A stretch of DNA of 64,000 nucleotides from Halopiger djelfimassiliensis (GTDB taxonomy: Archaea; Halobacteriota; Halobacteria; Halobacteriales; Natrialbaceae). The stretch is from positions 299,514 to 363,513 of the forward strand of contig NZ_HG315685.1 in assembly GCF_000455365.1 (NCBI RefSeq). Reading direction: 5' to 3'. Under the pieces are notes generated by a model. That model searched no databases and was not told the DNA's origin. It saw only the letters and a program-made list of their open reading frames with translations. Shown here one piece after another: positions 44,448 through 54,216 of the stretch (the first letter of the stretch is position 1; each line of letters opens with the position of its first letter). Made by a program: the position numbers and the translations under genes.

Positions 44448-46025
44448 ATGACAAATCTCGTGACGGAGGTCGTCGAGACCGTCGAAACGCGACCGGACGC
44501 GAACGCGATCGTCTACGACGACACCGAACTGACCTACGAGGAATTCTGGACCCGAGCCGGCCAGTTCGCCGCGGCCCTCGAGAACCGCGGTATCGGCGAG
44601 GGCGACCGCGTCGGGATCTATCTCCCCAACCTGCCGCAGTTCGTGACGGCGTTTTACGGGACGCTTCGGGCCGGTGGTATCGTCGTTCCGATGAACCCCC
44701 AGTACAAGGCCCGCGAGATCGGGCACCTGCTGGGCGACAGCGGGGCCAAGGCGGTCGTCTCCCTTTCGGACAACGTTTCTCAGGTCCGCGACGTGCTCGC
44801 GGAGACCGACGTCGAACAGGTCATCAGCGTCGGCCCGCACTCCGCAGACGGCGAGGCGTCGGCCGACGTAACCGGCTTCGACGCGTTTCTCGCCGACGAC
44901 ACGAACGAGATCGTCGACCGTGCGGACGACGACGTCGCCGTCCAGCCGTACACGTCGGGAACGACGGGCACGCCGAAGGGCGTGCTTCTTACCCACCGAA
45001 ACATCAACTGGACGACACACGCAAACGCCGAGGTCCCACACGGGGGCTTCCAGGCGTCGGATCGACTCGTCGGAACGCTCCCGCTCTTTCACATCTACGG
45101 GATGTCCGTCGTGATGAACGGGGCGATGTACAGCGGCGGTACCTACTACCCCGTCCCCGAATGGGACGCCCAGACCGTGATGGACCTGATCGAGTCCGAG
45201 GACCTGACCGTCATGTTCGGCGTGCCGGCGATGTTCAACGACATGATCAACCACCCCGACGCCGACGCGTACGAGTTCGAGGCGCTGCGGTTCGTCAACT
45301 CCGGCGGCTCGAGCCTGCCGCTCGAGGTCTTAGAACGGTTCGAGGAGCTCTACGGCGTCGAACTCTACGAGGGCTACGGCCTCACGGAGACCAGCCCGGT
45401 AACCCACGCAAACCGCGGGGAGGCCCGCCGGAAGGGCAGCATCGGCACGCCGCTTGACGGCGTCGACGCGAAGGTCGTCGACGACGAGTTCGACCCGGTC
45501 CCCCGCGTCGAGGAGGGGCCGATCGACGAGGAGGCGGCCGATCTCCACGAGATCACCGGCGAACTCGTCATCTCCGGTCCGAACGTGATGAAAGGCTACT
45601 CCGAACTGCCGGAGGCCAACGAGGCGGCGTTCACCGAGGATGATGGGAACCGATGGTTCCACACCGGCGATATCTGTTACTGGGACGAGGACGGCTTCTT
45701 CTACGTCGTCGACCGCGAGAAGCACATGATCGTCACCGGCGGCTACAACGTCTACCCGCGGGAAGTCGAGGAACTCCTCTTCGAACACCCTGACATCGCT
45801 GACGCCGCCGTCGTCGGCGTTCCCGACGAACGCCGCGGAGAAACCGTCAAGGCCTTCGTCGTGCCCACGCCGGACGCCGAGGCGACGCCCGCGGACATCA
45901 AGGCGTACTGCCTCGAGAACCTCGCGGAGTACAAACACCCCCGCGAGGTGGAGTTCGTCGAGGAACTCCCGCGGACGACCACCGGCAAGGTCCAGAAGTT
46001 CAAGATTCGCGACGAGGACGAGTAA
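44448..46025 (+). CDS. acyl-CoA ligase (AMP-forming)
   Basis: Class I adenylate-forming enzyme, 525 residues, converting a carboxylic acid to its CoA ester with ATP. The P-loop YTSGTTGTPKG is at 168-178, then GYGLTETSP, the hinge DRxK-type segment VVDREKHMIVTGGYNVYPREVE, and the C-terminal catalytic lysine in TTTGK (Lys514). Family resemblance is to medium/long-chain fatty acid or related carboxylate ligases. In this place, after a TRAP importer and before dehydrogenases, it would activate the imported acid (inference). Confidence 0.92.
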   Translation: MTNLVTEVVETVETRPDANAIVYDDTELTYEEFWTRAGQFAAALENRGIGEGDRVGIYLPNLPQFVTAFYGTLRAGGIVVPMNPQYKAREIGHLLGDSGAKAVVSLSDNVSQVRDVLAETDVEQVISVGPHSADGEASADVTGFDAFLADDTNEIVDRADDDVAVQPYTSGTTGTPKGVLLTHRNINWTTHANAEVPHGGFQASDRLVGTLPLFHIYGMSVVMNGAMYSGGTYYPVPEWDAQTVMDLIESEDLTVMFGVPAMFNDMINHPDADAYEFEALRFVNSGGSSLPLEVLERFEELYGVELYEGYGLTETSPVTHANRGEARRKGSIGTPLDGVDAKVVDDEFDPVPRVEEGPIDEEAADLHEITGELVISGPNVMKGYSELPEANEAAFTEDDGNRWFHTGDICYWDEDGFFYVVDREKHMIVTGGYNVYPREVEELLFEHPDIADAAVVGVPDERRGETVKAFVVPTPDAEATPADIKAYCLENLAEYKHPREVEFVEELPRTTTGKVQKFKIRDEDE

Positions 46026-46229
46026 GGACGAGGCGGGGGCCGCCGGCGTCGGCGGTTCGAGCAACGTCAGAACTGGGTCGTCCGACGATGGGTCGATGCT
46101 CTTCGCCCGCCACACAATTTCGTTAGCTAAATCGAAGAAATAGCTTACAACGTTTACTTTCATACGCCGATTCTTTGCAGCGTTTGGACCTATCGAAGCT
46201 GTTTTGTAACGCCTCCACAATCGTTACAT

Positions 46230-47369
46230 ATGGCGTTTAGTCTGTCGGACGAGCATACGGCGATCCGTGACGCCGTCCGCGAATTCGGTGAAAACGAGAT
46301 CGAACCGGTTGCGGAGAAACACGACCGCGAGGGAACGTACCCCGAGGCGCTTCGGGAGAAAGCCGCCGAGTACGACTTCGTCGCACCGACTATCCCGATC
46401 GAGTACGGCGGTGCAGGGATGGACAAACTCTCCTCGACGATCGTCACCGAGGAACTCTGGCGTGCCGATCCCGGGATCGGTTCGGCGGTCGGCTCCGCCG
46501 GCTTCGGGACGGACATGATCCTCGAGTTCGGCGACGAGTGGATGAAAGCGGAGTGGCTTCCCCGAATCGCCGCCGGCGAGACGGCCTCGTGTTCCATGAT
46601 CTCCGAGCCGGCCCACGGCTCGAACGTCGCCGGGATCGAGACCGTCGCGGAGAAAGACGGCGACGAGTACGTCCTCGACGGGTCGAAGATGTGGATCACC
46701 AACGGGACCGTCGCCGACGTCGGCGTCGCCATGGCAAAGACCAGCCCGGGCGAGGGCCACCGCGGCATCACCGCCTTCCTCGTCGAGATGGACGCCGACG
46801 GCGTCCGGACCGAGAAGATCGACAACAAACTCGGCATCCGCGCGTCCGACCTTGCCGAAGTCGTCCTCGACGAGGTTCGCGTTCCCGAGGAAAACGTCAT
46901 CGGCGAGGTCGATCGGGGCTTTTACCAGCTGATGGAGTTTTTCGCCTCCGGGCGCACCAACGTCGCCGCACAGGCCGTCGGCGCGGCACAGGGCGCACTC
47001 GATGCCGCCATCGAGTACGCGAACCAGCGCGAACAGTTCGACCAGCGGATCTCGGAGTTTCAGGCCATCCAGCACAAGGTCGCCGAGATGGCCACCAAGG
47101 TCGAGGCCGCCCGCTCGCTGACCTACCGGGCCGCGACCCAGGTCGAGCAGGAAAACCAGGAGATCGCCGCGCAGTACTCGAGCATGGCGAAGCTGTTCGC
47201 CTCCGAGATCTCGGTCGAGGTCGCCGACGAGGGGGTCCAGATCCACGGCGGGTCGGGCTATGTGACCGACTACCCGGCCGAGCGCTACTACCGCGACGCC
47301 CGCATCACGAAGATCTACGAGGGGACCAGCGAGATCCAGAAGAACATCATCGCCGACCGCATCCTGTAG
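46230..47369 (+). CDS. acyl-CoA dehydrogenase
   Basis: FAD-dependent acyl-CoA alpha,beta-dehydrogenase, 379 residues. Family motifs are SMISEPAHGSNVAGIET, VLDGSKMWITNGTVAD, QFDQRISEFQAIQHKVAEM and KIYEGTSEIQKNII with catalytic Glu364. It lacks the GCDH-type SGLRSMASVQ segment, so it should act on straight- or branched-chain acyl-CoA rather than glutaryl-CoA. It follows the ligase gene by 204 bases in the same direction and precedes a convergent thiolase gene. Confidence 0.94.
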   Translation: MAFSLSDEHTAIRDAVREFGENEIEPVAEKHDREGTYPEALREKAAEYDFVAPTIPIEYGGAGMDKLSSTIVTEELWRADPGIGSAVGSAGFGTDMILEFGDEWMKAEWLPRIAAGETASCSMISEPAHGSNVAGIETVAEKDGDEYVLDGSKMWITNGTVADVGVAMAKTSPGEGHRGITAFLVEMDADGVRTEKIDNKLGIRASDLAEVVLDEVRVPEENVIGEVDRGFYQLMEFFASGRTNVAAQAVGAAQGALDAAIEYANQREQFDQRISEFQAIQHKVAEMATKVEAARSLTYRAATQVEQENQEIAAQYSSMAKLFASEISVEVADEGVQIHGGSGYVTDYPAERYYRDARITKIYEGTSEIQKNIIADRIL

Positions 47370-47429
47370 CGCCGCCACGACGCCCGGTTTCACGGGCCGG
47401 CAGCGGTGCGTCTCGAGTGGGGGTTCCGA

Positions 47430-48572
47430 TTACTGCTCGGGAACGCGCAGTTCGACGGCCGCGCCCTGTCCGTAGCCGACACACATCGTCGCCAGTCCGA
47501 GCCCGCCACCCCGGCGTCGCAGTTCGTGGATCAACGTCACCGGCAGGCGCGCGCCGGACGCGCCGAGCGGGTGGCCGATCGCGATGGCACCGCCGTTGAC
47601 GTTGAACACGTCGTCGCCGAAGCCGAGTTCGTCCTTGCAGTACAGCGTCTGGCTGGCGAACGCTTCGTTGAGTTCGACCAGATCGTAGTCCGCGGCCGAC
47701 CGCCCGTTGCGTTCCCAGAGTCCCCTGACGGCGGGGACCGGTCCGATCCCCATCACGCGCGGATCGACGCCCGCGACGTTGTGGTCCTCGATCGCGGCCA
47801 TGATCTCGAGACCCCGCTTCTCGGCGAACTCCCGGCTCGTGACGAGGACCGCGGCGGCTCCATCGGAGATCTGGGAGGCGTTCGCGGCGGTGACGGTCCC
47901 GCCCTCCTCGAAGGCCGGCGGGAGGTCGGCGATCTTTTCCGCCGTCGTTCCCGGCCGGAGGCCCTCGTCTTCCTCGACGGGACCGTCGTCCGTCTCGATC
48001 GGGACGATCTCGTCGTCGAACCTGCCCGCCTCGGTCGCTTCGCAGGCTCGTCGTTGACTTCGAGCACCGTACTCGTCCTGACGCTCGCGGGGGATGTCGT
48101 ACTCGCGGGCGACCGTCTCGGCGGTCCGGCCCATCCGGAGGCCGGCGACGTCGTACTGGTCGGCGATGCCGTCGTAGGACCCGATCCCTTTCCGGCGCTC
48201 GTTGCGGGACATGTTCTCGACGCCGCCGGCGACGACGACCTCCCGCTGGCCCGCGCGAACGGCGTCGCTGGCGCTCATGATCGCCTCCGCCGAGGAGGCA
48301 CAGAGGCGATCGATCGTCGTTCCGGGGACGCCCTCGCCGAGTTCCGACAGGAGGGCGATCACCCGCGCGATGTTGTTGCTCTGTTCGTCGACTTGCTTCG
48401 CACAGCCCCAGCGGACGTCGTCGACGTCTTCGCCCGTGAGACCCGTTCGCTCGAGCATGGTATTCACGAGCGGCACCGAGAGTTCCTCGCTGCCGGTCTC
48501 GGCGAAGACGCCGCCCTGTTTGCCCTGTGGCGTCCTGACTGCCTGTACGATAACTGGCTGCCGGTCGCTCAT
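47430..48572 (-). CDS. thiolase (acetyl-CoA C-acyltransferase)
   Basis: 380-residue thiolase that cleaves 3-ketoacyl-CoA with CoA, or forms acetoacetyl-CoA in reverse. The acyl-carrying Cys91 is in DRLCASSAEA, the His in AIGHPLGASGAR (His334), and the proton-donor Cys364 in GLATMCVGYGQG. It lies on the minus strand, divergent from the hydroxyacyl-CoA dehydrogenase gene with a 103-base shared promoter region, and would supply the last step of the local beta-oxidation set. Confidence 0.95.
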   Translation of the reverse strand: MSDRQPVIVQAVRTPQGKQGGVFAETGSEELSVPLVNTMLERTGLTGEDVDDVRWGCAKQVDEQSNNIARVIALLSELGEGVPGTTIDRLCASSAEAIMSASDAVRAGQREVVVAGGVENMSRNERRKGIGSYDGIADQYDVAGLRMGRTAETVAREYDIPRERQDEYGARSQRRACEATEAGRFDDEIVPIETDDGPVEEDEGLRPGTTAEKIADLPPAFEEGGTVTAANASQISDGAAAVLVTSREFAEKRGLEIMAAIEDHNVAGVDPRVMGIGPVPAVRGLWERNGRSAADYDLVELNEAFASQTLYCKDELGFGDDVFNVNGGAIAIGHPLGASGARLPVTLIHELRRRGGGLGLATMCVGYGQGAAVELRVPEQ

Positions 48573-48675
48573 CGTACCGAGTCACTCGTACTCCGGGGGT
48601 AAAGTCACACCGTTCCGCTCGTCGTCGACCGGACTAAGGGGAACGTTTTTGATAGTTTCCAACCTGTATTTGCAC

Positions 48676-49566
48676 ATGCAAATCGCAGTCCTCGGAGCCG
48701 GCAGTATGGGACACGGAATCGCACAGGTCTCCGCGATGGCGGGCCACGAGGTGGTCCTGCGGGACGTCGAGGACGACCTCGTCGCCGACGGACTCGAGGG
48801 GATCCGCGAGAACCTGCAAGGTGGCGTCGATCGTGACAAACTCACCGAGTCGGAGATGGACGCGACCCTCGAGCGCATCGAGGGGACGACCGACCTCGAG
48901 GGGGCCGTCGCCGACGCGGACCTCGTCGTCGAGGCGGTGCCCGAGGACATGGACCTCAAACGGGAGGTCTTCGCCGACGTCGAGGCGGCGACGGGCGAGG
49001 AGACGGTCATCGCTTCGAACACTTCCTCGCTGTCGGTGACGGAGATGGCCAGCGTCCTCGACCGGCCCGAACGCGCCGTTGGATTGCACTTTTTCAATCC
49101 GCCGCACCTGATGGATCTCGTCGAGATCGTCGTCGCCGAACAGACCGACGAGCGAACCGAGACGGTCGCCGTCGACTACGTCCGGGACATCGAGAAGGAG
49201 GACATCGTCGTCCGTGACAGCGCCGGCTTTGCCACCTCGCGGCTCGGTCTGGCGACCGGGCTCGAGGCGATCCGGATGGTCGAGGCGGGCGTCGCCAGTC
49301 CGGCCGACATCGACGAGGCAATGAAACTCGGCTACGGCTACCCGATGGGGCCGATCGAACTCGGCGACCACGTCGGACTCGACGTCCGATTACACATCGC
49401 CGAACACCTCCGGGAGGAACTCGGCGAGCGGTTCAAGCCGCCACAGGCGCTGCGCCGGAAGGTTCGCGCCGGCAAACTCGGCAAGAAGACCGGCGAGGGC
49501 TTTTACGTGTGGGAGGACGGCGAGCGCGTCGGCACGAGCGGCGACTGGGGTGGGGACGATGAGTGA
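48676..49566 (+). CDS. 3-hydroxyacyl-CoA dehydrogenase
   Basis: NAD-dependent oxidation of L-3-hydroxyacyl-CoA (including 3-hydroxybutyryl-CoA). The 296 residues have GAGSMGHGIAQ (7-17), SNTSSLSVTEMA, and catalytic HFFNPPHLMDLVEIV with His138 and Glu150. The C-terminal helical domain ends in GKKTGEGFYVWEDGERVGTSGDWGGDDE. A TATA-like GTTTTTG (about 48645-48651) is 25-31 bases before the ATG at 48676. Its stop overlaps the enoyl-CoA hydratase start (ATG at 49559, stop ending 49566), so the two are cotranscribed and coupled. Confidence 0.95.
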   Translation: MQIAVLGAGSMGHGIAQVSAMAGHEVVLRDVEDDLVADGLEGIRENLQGGVDRDKLTESEMDATLERIEGTTDLEGAVADADLVVEAVPEDMDLKREVFADVEAATGEETVIASNTSSLSVTEMASVLDRPERAVGLHFFNPPHLMDLVEIVVAEQTDERTETVAVDYVRDIEKEDIVVRDSAGFATSRLGLATGLEAIRMVEAGVASPADIDEAMKLGYGYPMGPIELGDHVGLDVRLHIAEHLREELGERFKPPQALRRKVRAGKLGKKTGEGFYVWEDGERVGTSGDWGGDDE

Positions 49567-50365
49567 ACTCCGCGACGAGTACGACGTCCTCTCGGTCGCG
49601 GTCGGCGACCACGCCGACCGCGTCGCGACGGTCGCGATCGAACGACCCGACGCCCGCAACGCGCTCAACGGGCAGGTCCGGTCCGAACTCAAGGACGCGG
49701 TCGCCGCCGCCGAAGCCGACGACGACGTGCGCGTGCTCGTGCTCACCGGCGGCGAGGACTCGGGGGCGTTCGTCGCCGGCGCTGACGTCACCGAGTTTCG
49801 GGACCGCGGTCTCGTCGAACAGCGCGAGGCCAGCGACCGTCCGCGGGTCTACGAGACCGTCGACGACGCCTCGATCCCGGTTATCGCGCGGATCAACGGC
49901 CACGCACTCGGCGGCGGCTGCGAGCTCGCACAGGCCTGTGACGTCCGGATCGCCGCGGCCGGGGCGAAACTCGGCCAGCCCGAGATCAACCTCGGACTCA
50001 TCCCCGGCGGCGGCGGGACACAGCGGCTTACCCGCCTCGTCGGCGAGGGGCAGGCGATGCGACTCGTCCTTTCGGGGGAACTCATCGACGCGACCGAGGC
50101 CAGATCGATCGGACTCGTCGACGAGGTCTACGAGGAGGACGCCCTCGACGAGGGTGTCTACGATCTCGCCAGTTCGATGGCCGAAAAGAGCCCGATCGCC
50201 CTCGAGTTCGCCAAAAACGCCGTCAAGGCCGGCTCGCGGATGGGACTCGAGGAGGGCCTGCAATACGAGTCCGAACTGTTCGTTCAGTTGTTTGCAACCG
50301 ACGACAAGGACGAAGGTATCGACGCCTTCCTCGAGGGGCGCGAACCGGAGTTTACGGGCGAGTAA
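49559..50365 (+). CDS. enoyl-CoA hydratase/isomerase family protein
   Basis: Crotonase-fold enzyme, 268 residues, hydrating 2-enoyl-CoA (such as crotonyl-CoA) to 3-hydroxyacyl-CoA. The oxyanion strand is GGGCELAQACDVRIA, with catalytic Glu122, and the second Glu142 is in GQPEINLGLIPGGGGTQRL, both retained, so hydratase activity is expected. The ATG at 49559 overlaps the end of the dehydrogenase gene by eight bases; a GTG at 49550 is possible but less likely. It pairs with the 3-hydroxyacyl-CoA dehydrogenase as consecutive pathway steps. Confidence 0.94.
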   Translation: MSELRDEYDVLSVAVGDHADRVATVAIERPDARNALNGQVRSELKDAVAAAEADDDVRVLVLTGGEDSGAFVAGADVTEFRDRGLVEQREASDRPRVYETVDDASIPVIARINGHALGGGCELAQACDVRIAAAGAKLGQPEINLGLIPGGGGTQRLTRLVGEGQAMRLVLSGELIDATEARSIGLVDEVYEEDALDEGVYDLASSMAEKSPIALEFAKNAVKAGSRMGLEEGLQYESELFVQLFATDDKDEGIDAFLEGREPEFTGE

Positions 50366-51056
50366 CGCCTCGATCGTAACCGCGATTGCGATCCCCGTCG
50401 CGTCCCGAAACGGGACTCGAACCGGCGAGGATCGACGAGCGTGAACCCGAGACCGTCCTCGTGGCGGCCCGGTCGTGGGCCAGCCGTCGCCCACTGGTCG
50501 CTCGACGGACCGCCGTCGACAGTTCGCCTTCTTGAGAATGGTTCTCTCCTGAGTGGACAGCAGGCATGACCACTCCTTGACTTGCAGTGTGTGCGCTGCC
50601 GTGTACGGATCGTATGACGCCGATAACGTCTGTAACGGCCGAACGAAGTCAATGTAGGCCGTCCAAATCGGTGCGGTCAACGCGACGATTCGGGCGATGT
50701 GACGACTCGAGAGAGAGATAACGCAAGTAGTAGAAGTGGAGACCGGTACCGAAACGGAAACGACGAGTCCGATCGGAGCGGACGGCTGCGGCCGTCGCAG
50801 TTCCCCGCGTCTCGAGGCCGAGGGCCGCGGCGTACCTGACTAGTTAGGCGAACGAGTTGTACCGCCGGAGCACGTCGGTTCGGGTACCGTCCGAGCCATC
50901 GGACGGGAAAGCCTGGGGGCGTATGCGGGGGATCAGAGGCACCCTTCCGGTCTTTTTCCGAGCGACGCGTTCGAACTCGACGGGGCGTCCGACCGGGCGG
51001 GGGCTTGCCGGTCGGCCGTAGCGTTCTCGACCGTTGGACCTGCTGGAAGACCGACG
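50366..51056. other. about 690 bases without a supported gene
   Basis: No reading frame on either strand has convincing halophilic protein character. The stretch 50520-50700 is less GC-rich than its surroundings and 50830-51000 contains short stems and a CCGGAAGGG-like word, but no RNA gene could be assigned. The promoter of the following FAD/Fe-S gene lies at the right edge. Confidence 0.4.
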
Positions 51057-51063
51057 CTTTAAG
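51057..51063 (+). promoter_or_regulatory. TATA-like box of FAD/Fe-S gene
   Basis: CTTTAAG is centred about 27 bases before the ATG at 51087, in an otherwise GC-rich stretch, which fits a leaderless transcript. Confidence 0.5.
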
Positions 51064-51086
51064 CCTTCGAGCGGCAACGAACAGGT

Positions 51087-54000
51087 ATGTCCCTCGAGCC
51101 GAGCGCCGATCCGGCCGCCGACCGACGCGCGAACTACGATTACCGGAGCGACGCCGTCGACCGTCCGGCGCTTGTCGACGACCTCGAGCGACTCGTCGAC
51201 TGCGAGGTCCGTGCCGATTCGTACACCCGACAGCTGTACGCGACGGATGCAAGCGCCTACGAGGTGACGCCGATCGCGGTCGCCTTTCCCGAATCGACGG
51301 CCGACGTCGCCGGGATCGTCGACTACTGTGCGGCCCGCGGAATTGCGCTGCTCCCGCGGGGCGGCGGCACGAGTCTGGCCGGCCAGACGGTCAACCGGGC
51401 CGTCGTGCTCGATTTCACGCGGCACATGACCGAGATCCTCGAGATCGATCCCGACGGCCGGACGGCGACGGTCCAGCCGGGGACGATCCTCGGGACGCTC
51501 AACGAGGCGCTCGCTCCCCACGACCTCAAGTTCGCCCCCGATCCAGCGTGGGGCGACAAGAGCGCGATCGGCGGCGCGATCGGAAACAACTCGACCGGCT
51601 CACACTCCCTGCAATACGGGAAGACCGACGCCTACGTCGAGGAGTGCGAGGTCGTTCTCGCCGACGGCACCGTGACGACCTTCGGCGAGGTTTCGCTCGC
51701 GGAGATCGACGCACGCGCCGATCCGGAGGGGGACCTCGAAGGGCGGATCTACGCCGAAGTCAACCGGATCCTCGAGAACGAGGCAGATCTGATCGCGGAA
51801 ACGTATCCGGATCTCAAACGCAACGTCTCCGGATACAACCTCGATCGGCTCGTCGCCGAGGCTCGAGGCGACCCGTTGCCGGGCGGGGAAGACCCCGGCG
51901 AACCGGGGACCGTCAACCTCGCCCGCCTGCTGGCCGGCAGCGAGGGGACGCTCGCGGTCGTCACCGAGGCCACCGTCTCCCTCGAGCCGGTCCCCGAGAC
52001 GAAAGCCGTCGCCTTGCTTTGTTATCGGGACCTCCACGAGGCGATGGCGGACGTCGAGCCGATTCTCGAGCACGATCCCGCCGCGGTCGAGGTGTTGGAC
52101 GACGTGTTGATCGACCTCGCGCGCGATACCGCGGAGTTCGGTCCCGTCACCGAGATGCTGCCCGACGGGACAAACGCCGTCTTGCTCGTCGAGTTCTACG
52201 CCGACGACGACGCCCACGGCCGCGAGCGGGTCGCCGGCCTGCTCGCCGATCGCTGTCCCAACGTATCCGCCGACGACGACCCGGCCGCGGACGCCCCGCG
52301 ATCGAACGCCGAGACCCTCGCGATCGACGCCCTCGAAGCCTACGAGGAGGAAGAACGCACGAAGCTCTGGAAACTCCGCAAGTCGGGCCTGCCGATCCTC
52401 CTCTCGCGGACGACCGACGAGAAACACATCTCGTTTATCGAGGACACGGCGATCCCGCCCGCGAAACTCCCCGAGTTCGTGGCGAGATTCGAGGAAATTC
52501 TCGAGGCCCACGACACCTACGCGAGCTTTTACGCCCACGCGGGACCCGGCGTGCTCCACGTTCGGCCGCTGGTCAACACCAAAACCGAGGTCGGACTCGA
52601 GCAACTCCACGGCATCGCGGACGACGTGACCGATCTCGTCGTCGAGCTGGGTGGGTCCGTCTCGGGCGAGCACGGCGACGGTCGGGCCCGCACCCAGTGG
52701 AACCGAAAGCTGTACGGCGACCGGCTCTGGGAGACGTTCCGGCAGCTCAAGACGGCATTCGACCCAGACTGGCTCCTGAATCCGGGACAGGTCGTCTTCC
52801 GCGAAGACGATCCGACCGACCTCCGAGAGCACCTGCGGTTCGATCCCGACTACGCGTTCGATCCCGACTTTGACCCCGTCCTCGAGTGGGACAACGACAA
52901 CGGCTTTCAGGGGATGGTCGAACTCTGTCACGGCTGTGGCGGCTGTCGCGGCCACCAGTCGACGACCGGCGGGGTGATGTGTCCGACCTACCGGGCGAGC
53001 CGGGAGGAGATCACGGCGACCCGCGGGCGGGCGAACGCACTCAGGCAGGCGATGAGCGGCGATCTCGATCCCGACGAGGCCTTCAGCGACGAGTTCGTCG
53101 AGGAGGTGATGGGGCTGTGTATCGGCTGTAAGGGCTGTGCCATCGACTGTCCGAGCGAGGTCGACATGGCGAAGCTCAAGGCCGAAGTCACCCACGAGTA
53201 CCACGAGCGAAACGGGGCGACGCTTCGCGACCGACTGTTCGCGAACGTCGCGACCCTCTCGAAGTGGGGCTCGAGACTCGCGCCGCTTTCGAACGCGCTG
53301 CCGTCGCTTCCGGGTGCCCGCAAACTGCTCGAGGCGACCGTCGGCATCGCGTCCGATCGGCCGCTCCCGACGTTTCAGGGCCGGACGTTCCGCGACTGGT
53401 TCGAACGCCGCGGCGGGGCGACGGTACGCGAACACGAGGCGGCCCGCCGTGTCGTCCTCTATCCCGACACCTACACCAACTACAGTCACCCCGAGGCGGG
53501 GATCGCCGCGGTCCGGGTGCTCGAGGCTGCGAACGTTCACGTCACGGTTCCCGACGTGCTGGGCGATACGGGCCGGCCGGCGTTCTCGAAGGGCTTTCTC
53601 GAGCAGGCCCGCGAGCGGGCCCGGGAGAACGTCTCGAAACTCGCGCCGCTCGTCGAGGACGGCCGGGACGTGGTCGTGATCGAGCCCTCGGACGCGGTCA
53701 TGTTCCAGCTCGATTATTCGGATCTGCTCTCGGGAGACAGGGCCGAACGGGTCGCGGCCGCGACCTACGGCGTCTGCGAGTACATCGATCGCTTCCGGCT
53801 GGACGAGTCGATCGCGTTCGACCCCGACGCGGGCGAGACGCTGGTCTATCACGGCCACTGCCACCAGAAGGCCGTCGCCAAGGACCACCACGCGGTCGGC
53901 GTCTTGCGTCGAGCGGGATACGCCGTCGATCCGCTCGACTCCGGCTGTTGTGGCATGGCCGGCAGCTTCGGATACGAGGCCGAACACGCCTCGATGAGCG

Positions 54001-54158
54001 ACGCCATCGCCGCGCTCCTGTACGAGCAGGTCGAGGCAAGCGAGGGCGACCGCGTCGTCGCCCCCGGCGCGTCCTGTCGCACCCAACTCGAGGATCGCCC
54101 CGGCGGCGACGAGAAGCCGCCGACGCCGATCGAACTCGTCGCCGCGGCGCTCGGGTAG
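51087..54158 (+). CDS. FAD-linked oxidase / Fe-S dehydrogenase fusion (GlcD-GlcF type)
   Basis: 1023-residue 2-hydroxyacid dehydrogenase. The N-terminal half is an FAD_binding_4/FAD-oxidase C pair (RGGGTSLAGQ at 91-100; GAIGNNSTGSHSLQYG; SGEHGDGRARTQW). The C-terminal half has two ferredoxin-type Cys clusters (Cys614, 617, 620 and Cys678, 681, 684, 688) and two CCG-type motifs (YHGHCHQK with Cys925; SGCCGMAGSFG with Cys954-955). The whole length and order match the YdiJ/D-2-hydroxyglutarate or D-lactate dehydrogenase fusions; the substrate is not settled. It probably passes electrons to the quinone pool. It stands alone and converges on the siroheme decarboxylase gene. Confidence 0.9.
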   Translation: MSLEPSADPAADRRANYDYRSDAVDRPALVDDLERLVDCEVRADSYTRQLYATDASAYEVTPIAVAFPESTADVAGIVDYCAARGIALLPRGGGTSLAGQTVNRAVVLDFTRHMTEILEIDPDGRTATVQPGTILGTLNEALAPHDLKFAPDPAWGDKSAIGGAIGNNSTGSHSLQYGKTDAYVEECEVVLADGTVTTFGEVSLAEIDARADPEGDLEGRIYAEVNRILENEADLIAETYPDLKRNVSGYNLDRLVAEARGDPLPGGEDPGEPGTVNLARLLAGSEGTLAVVTEATVSLEPVPETKAVALLCYRDLHEAMADVEPILEHDPAAVEVLDDVLIDLARDTAEFGPVTEMLPDGTNAVLLVEFYADDDAHGRERVAGLLADRCPNVSADDDPAADAPRSNAETLAIDALEAYEEEERTKLWKLRKSGLPILLSRTTDEKHISFIEDTAIPPAKLPEFVARFEEILEAHDTYASFYAHAGPGVLHVRPLVNTKTEVGLEQLHGIADDVTDLVVELGGSVSGEHGDGRARTQWNRKLYGDRLWETFRQLKTAFDPDWLLNPGQVVFREDDPTDLREHLRFDPDYAFDPDFDPVLEWDNDNGFQGMVELCHGCGGCRGHQSTTGGVMCPTYRASREEITATRGRANALRQAMSGDLDPDEAFSDEFVEEVMGLCIGCKGCAIDCPSEVDMAKLKAEVTHEYHERNGATLRDRLFANVATLSKWGSRLAPLSNALPSLPGARKLLEATVGIASDRPLPTFQGRTFRDWFERRGGATVREHEAARRVVLYPDTYTNYSHPEAGIAAVRVLEAANVHVTVPDVLGDTGRPAFSKGFLEQARERARENVSKLAPLVEDGRDVVVIEPSDAVMFQLDYSDLLSGDRAERVAAATYGVCEYIDRFRLDESIAFDPDAGETLVYHGHCHQKAVAKDHHAVGVLRRAGYAVDPLDSGCCGMAGSFGYEAEHASMSDAIAALLYEQVEASEGDRVVAPGASCRTQLEDRPGGDEKPPTPIELVAAALG

Positions 54159-54176
54159 GGTCCGCGTCCACGCCAG

Positions 54177-54208
54177 CCGAACGCACGTCTTCGGCGCGGA
54201 GCGTTCGG
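54177..54208. terminator. stem-loop between convergent genes
   Basis: CCGAACGC (54177-54184) and GCGTTCGG (54201-54208) are a perfect 8-base inverted repeat with a 16-base loop in the 58-base gap between the FAD/Fe-S and siroheme decarboxylase genes, which converge. Shared 3'-end structure inferred. Confidence 0.45.
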
Positions 54209-54216
54209 ACGATGAA

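Noticed and set aside
50401-50430. T-arm-like word on the minus strand (GGTTCGAGTCCCG)
   Set aside because: The stem arms do not pair and no acceptor or anticodon arm can be drawn around it.
50930-50970. CCGGAAGGG-like word suggestive of SRP RNA
   Set aside because: The surrounding sequence does not give the helix 8 asymmetric loop or the long base-paired arm of an archaeal SRP RNA.
54177-54208. Stem-loop considered as an operator
   Set aside because: It lies between the ends of two convergent genes, so a 3'-end structure is the simpler reading.
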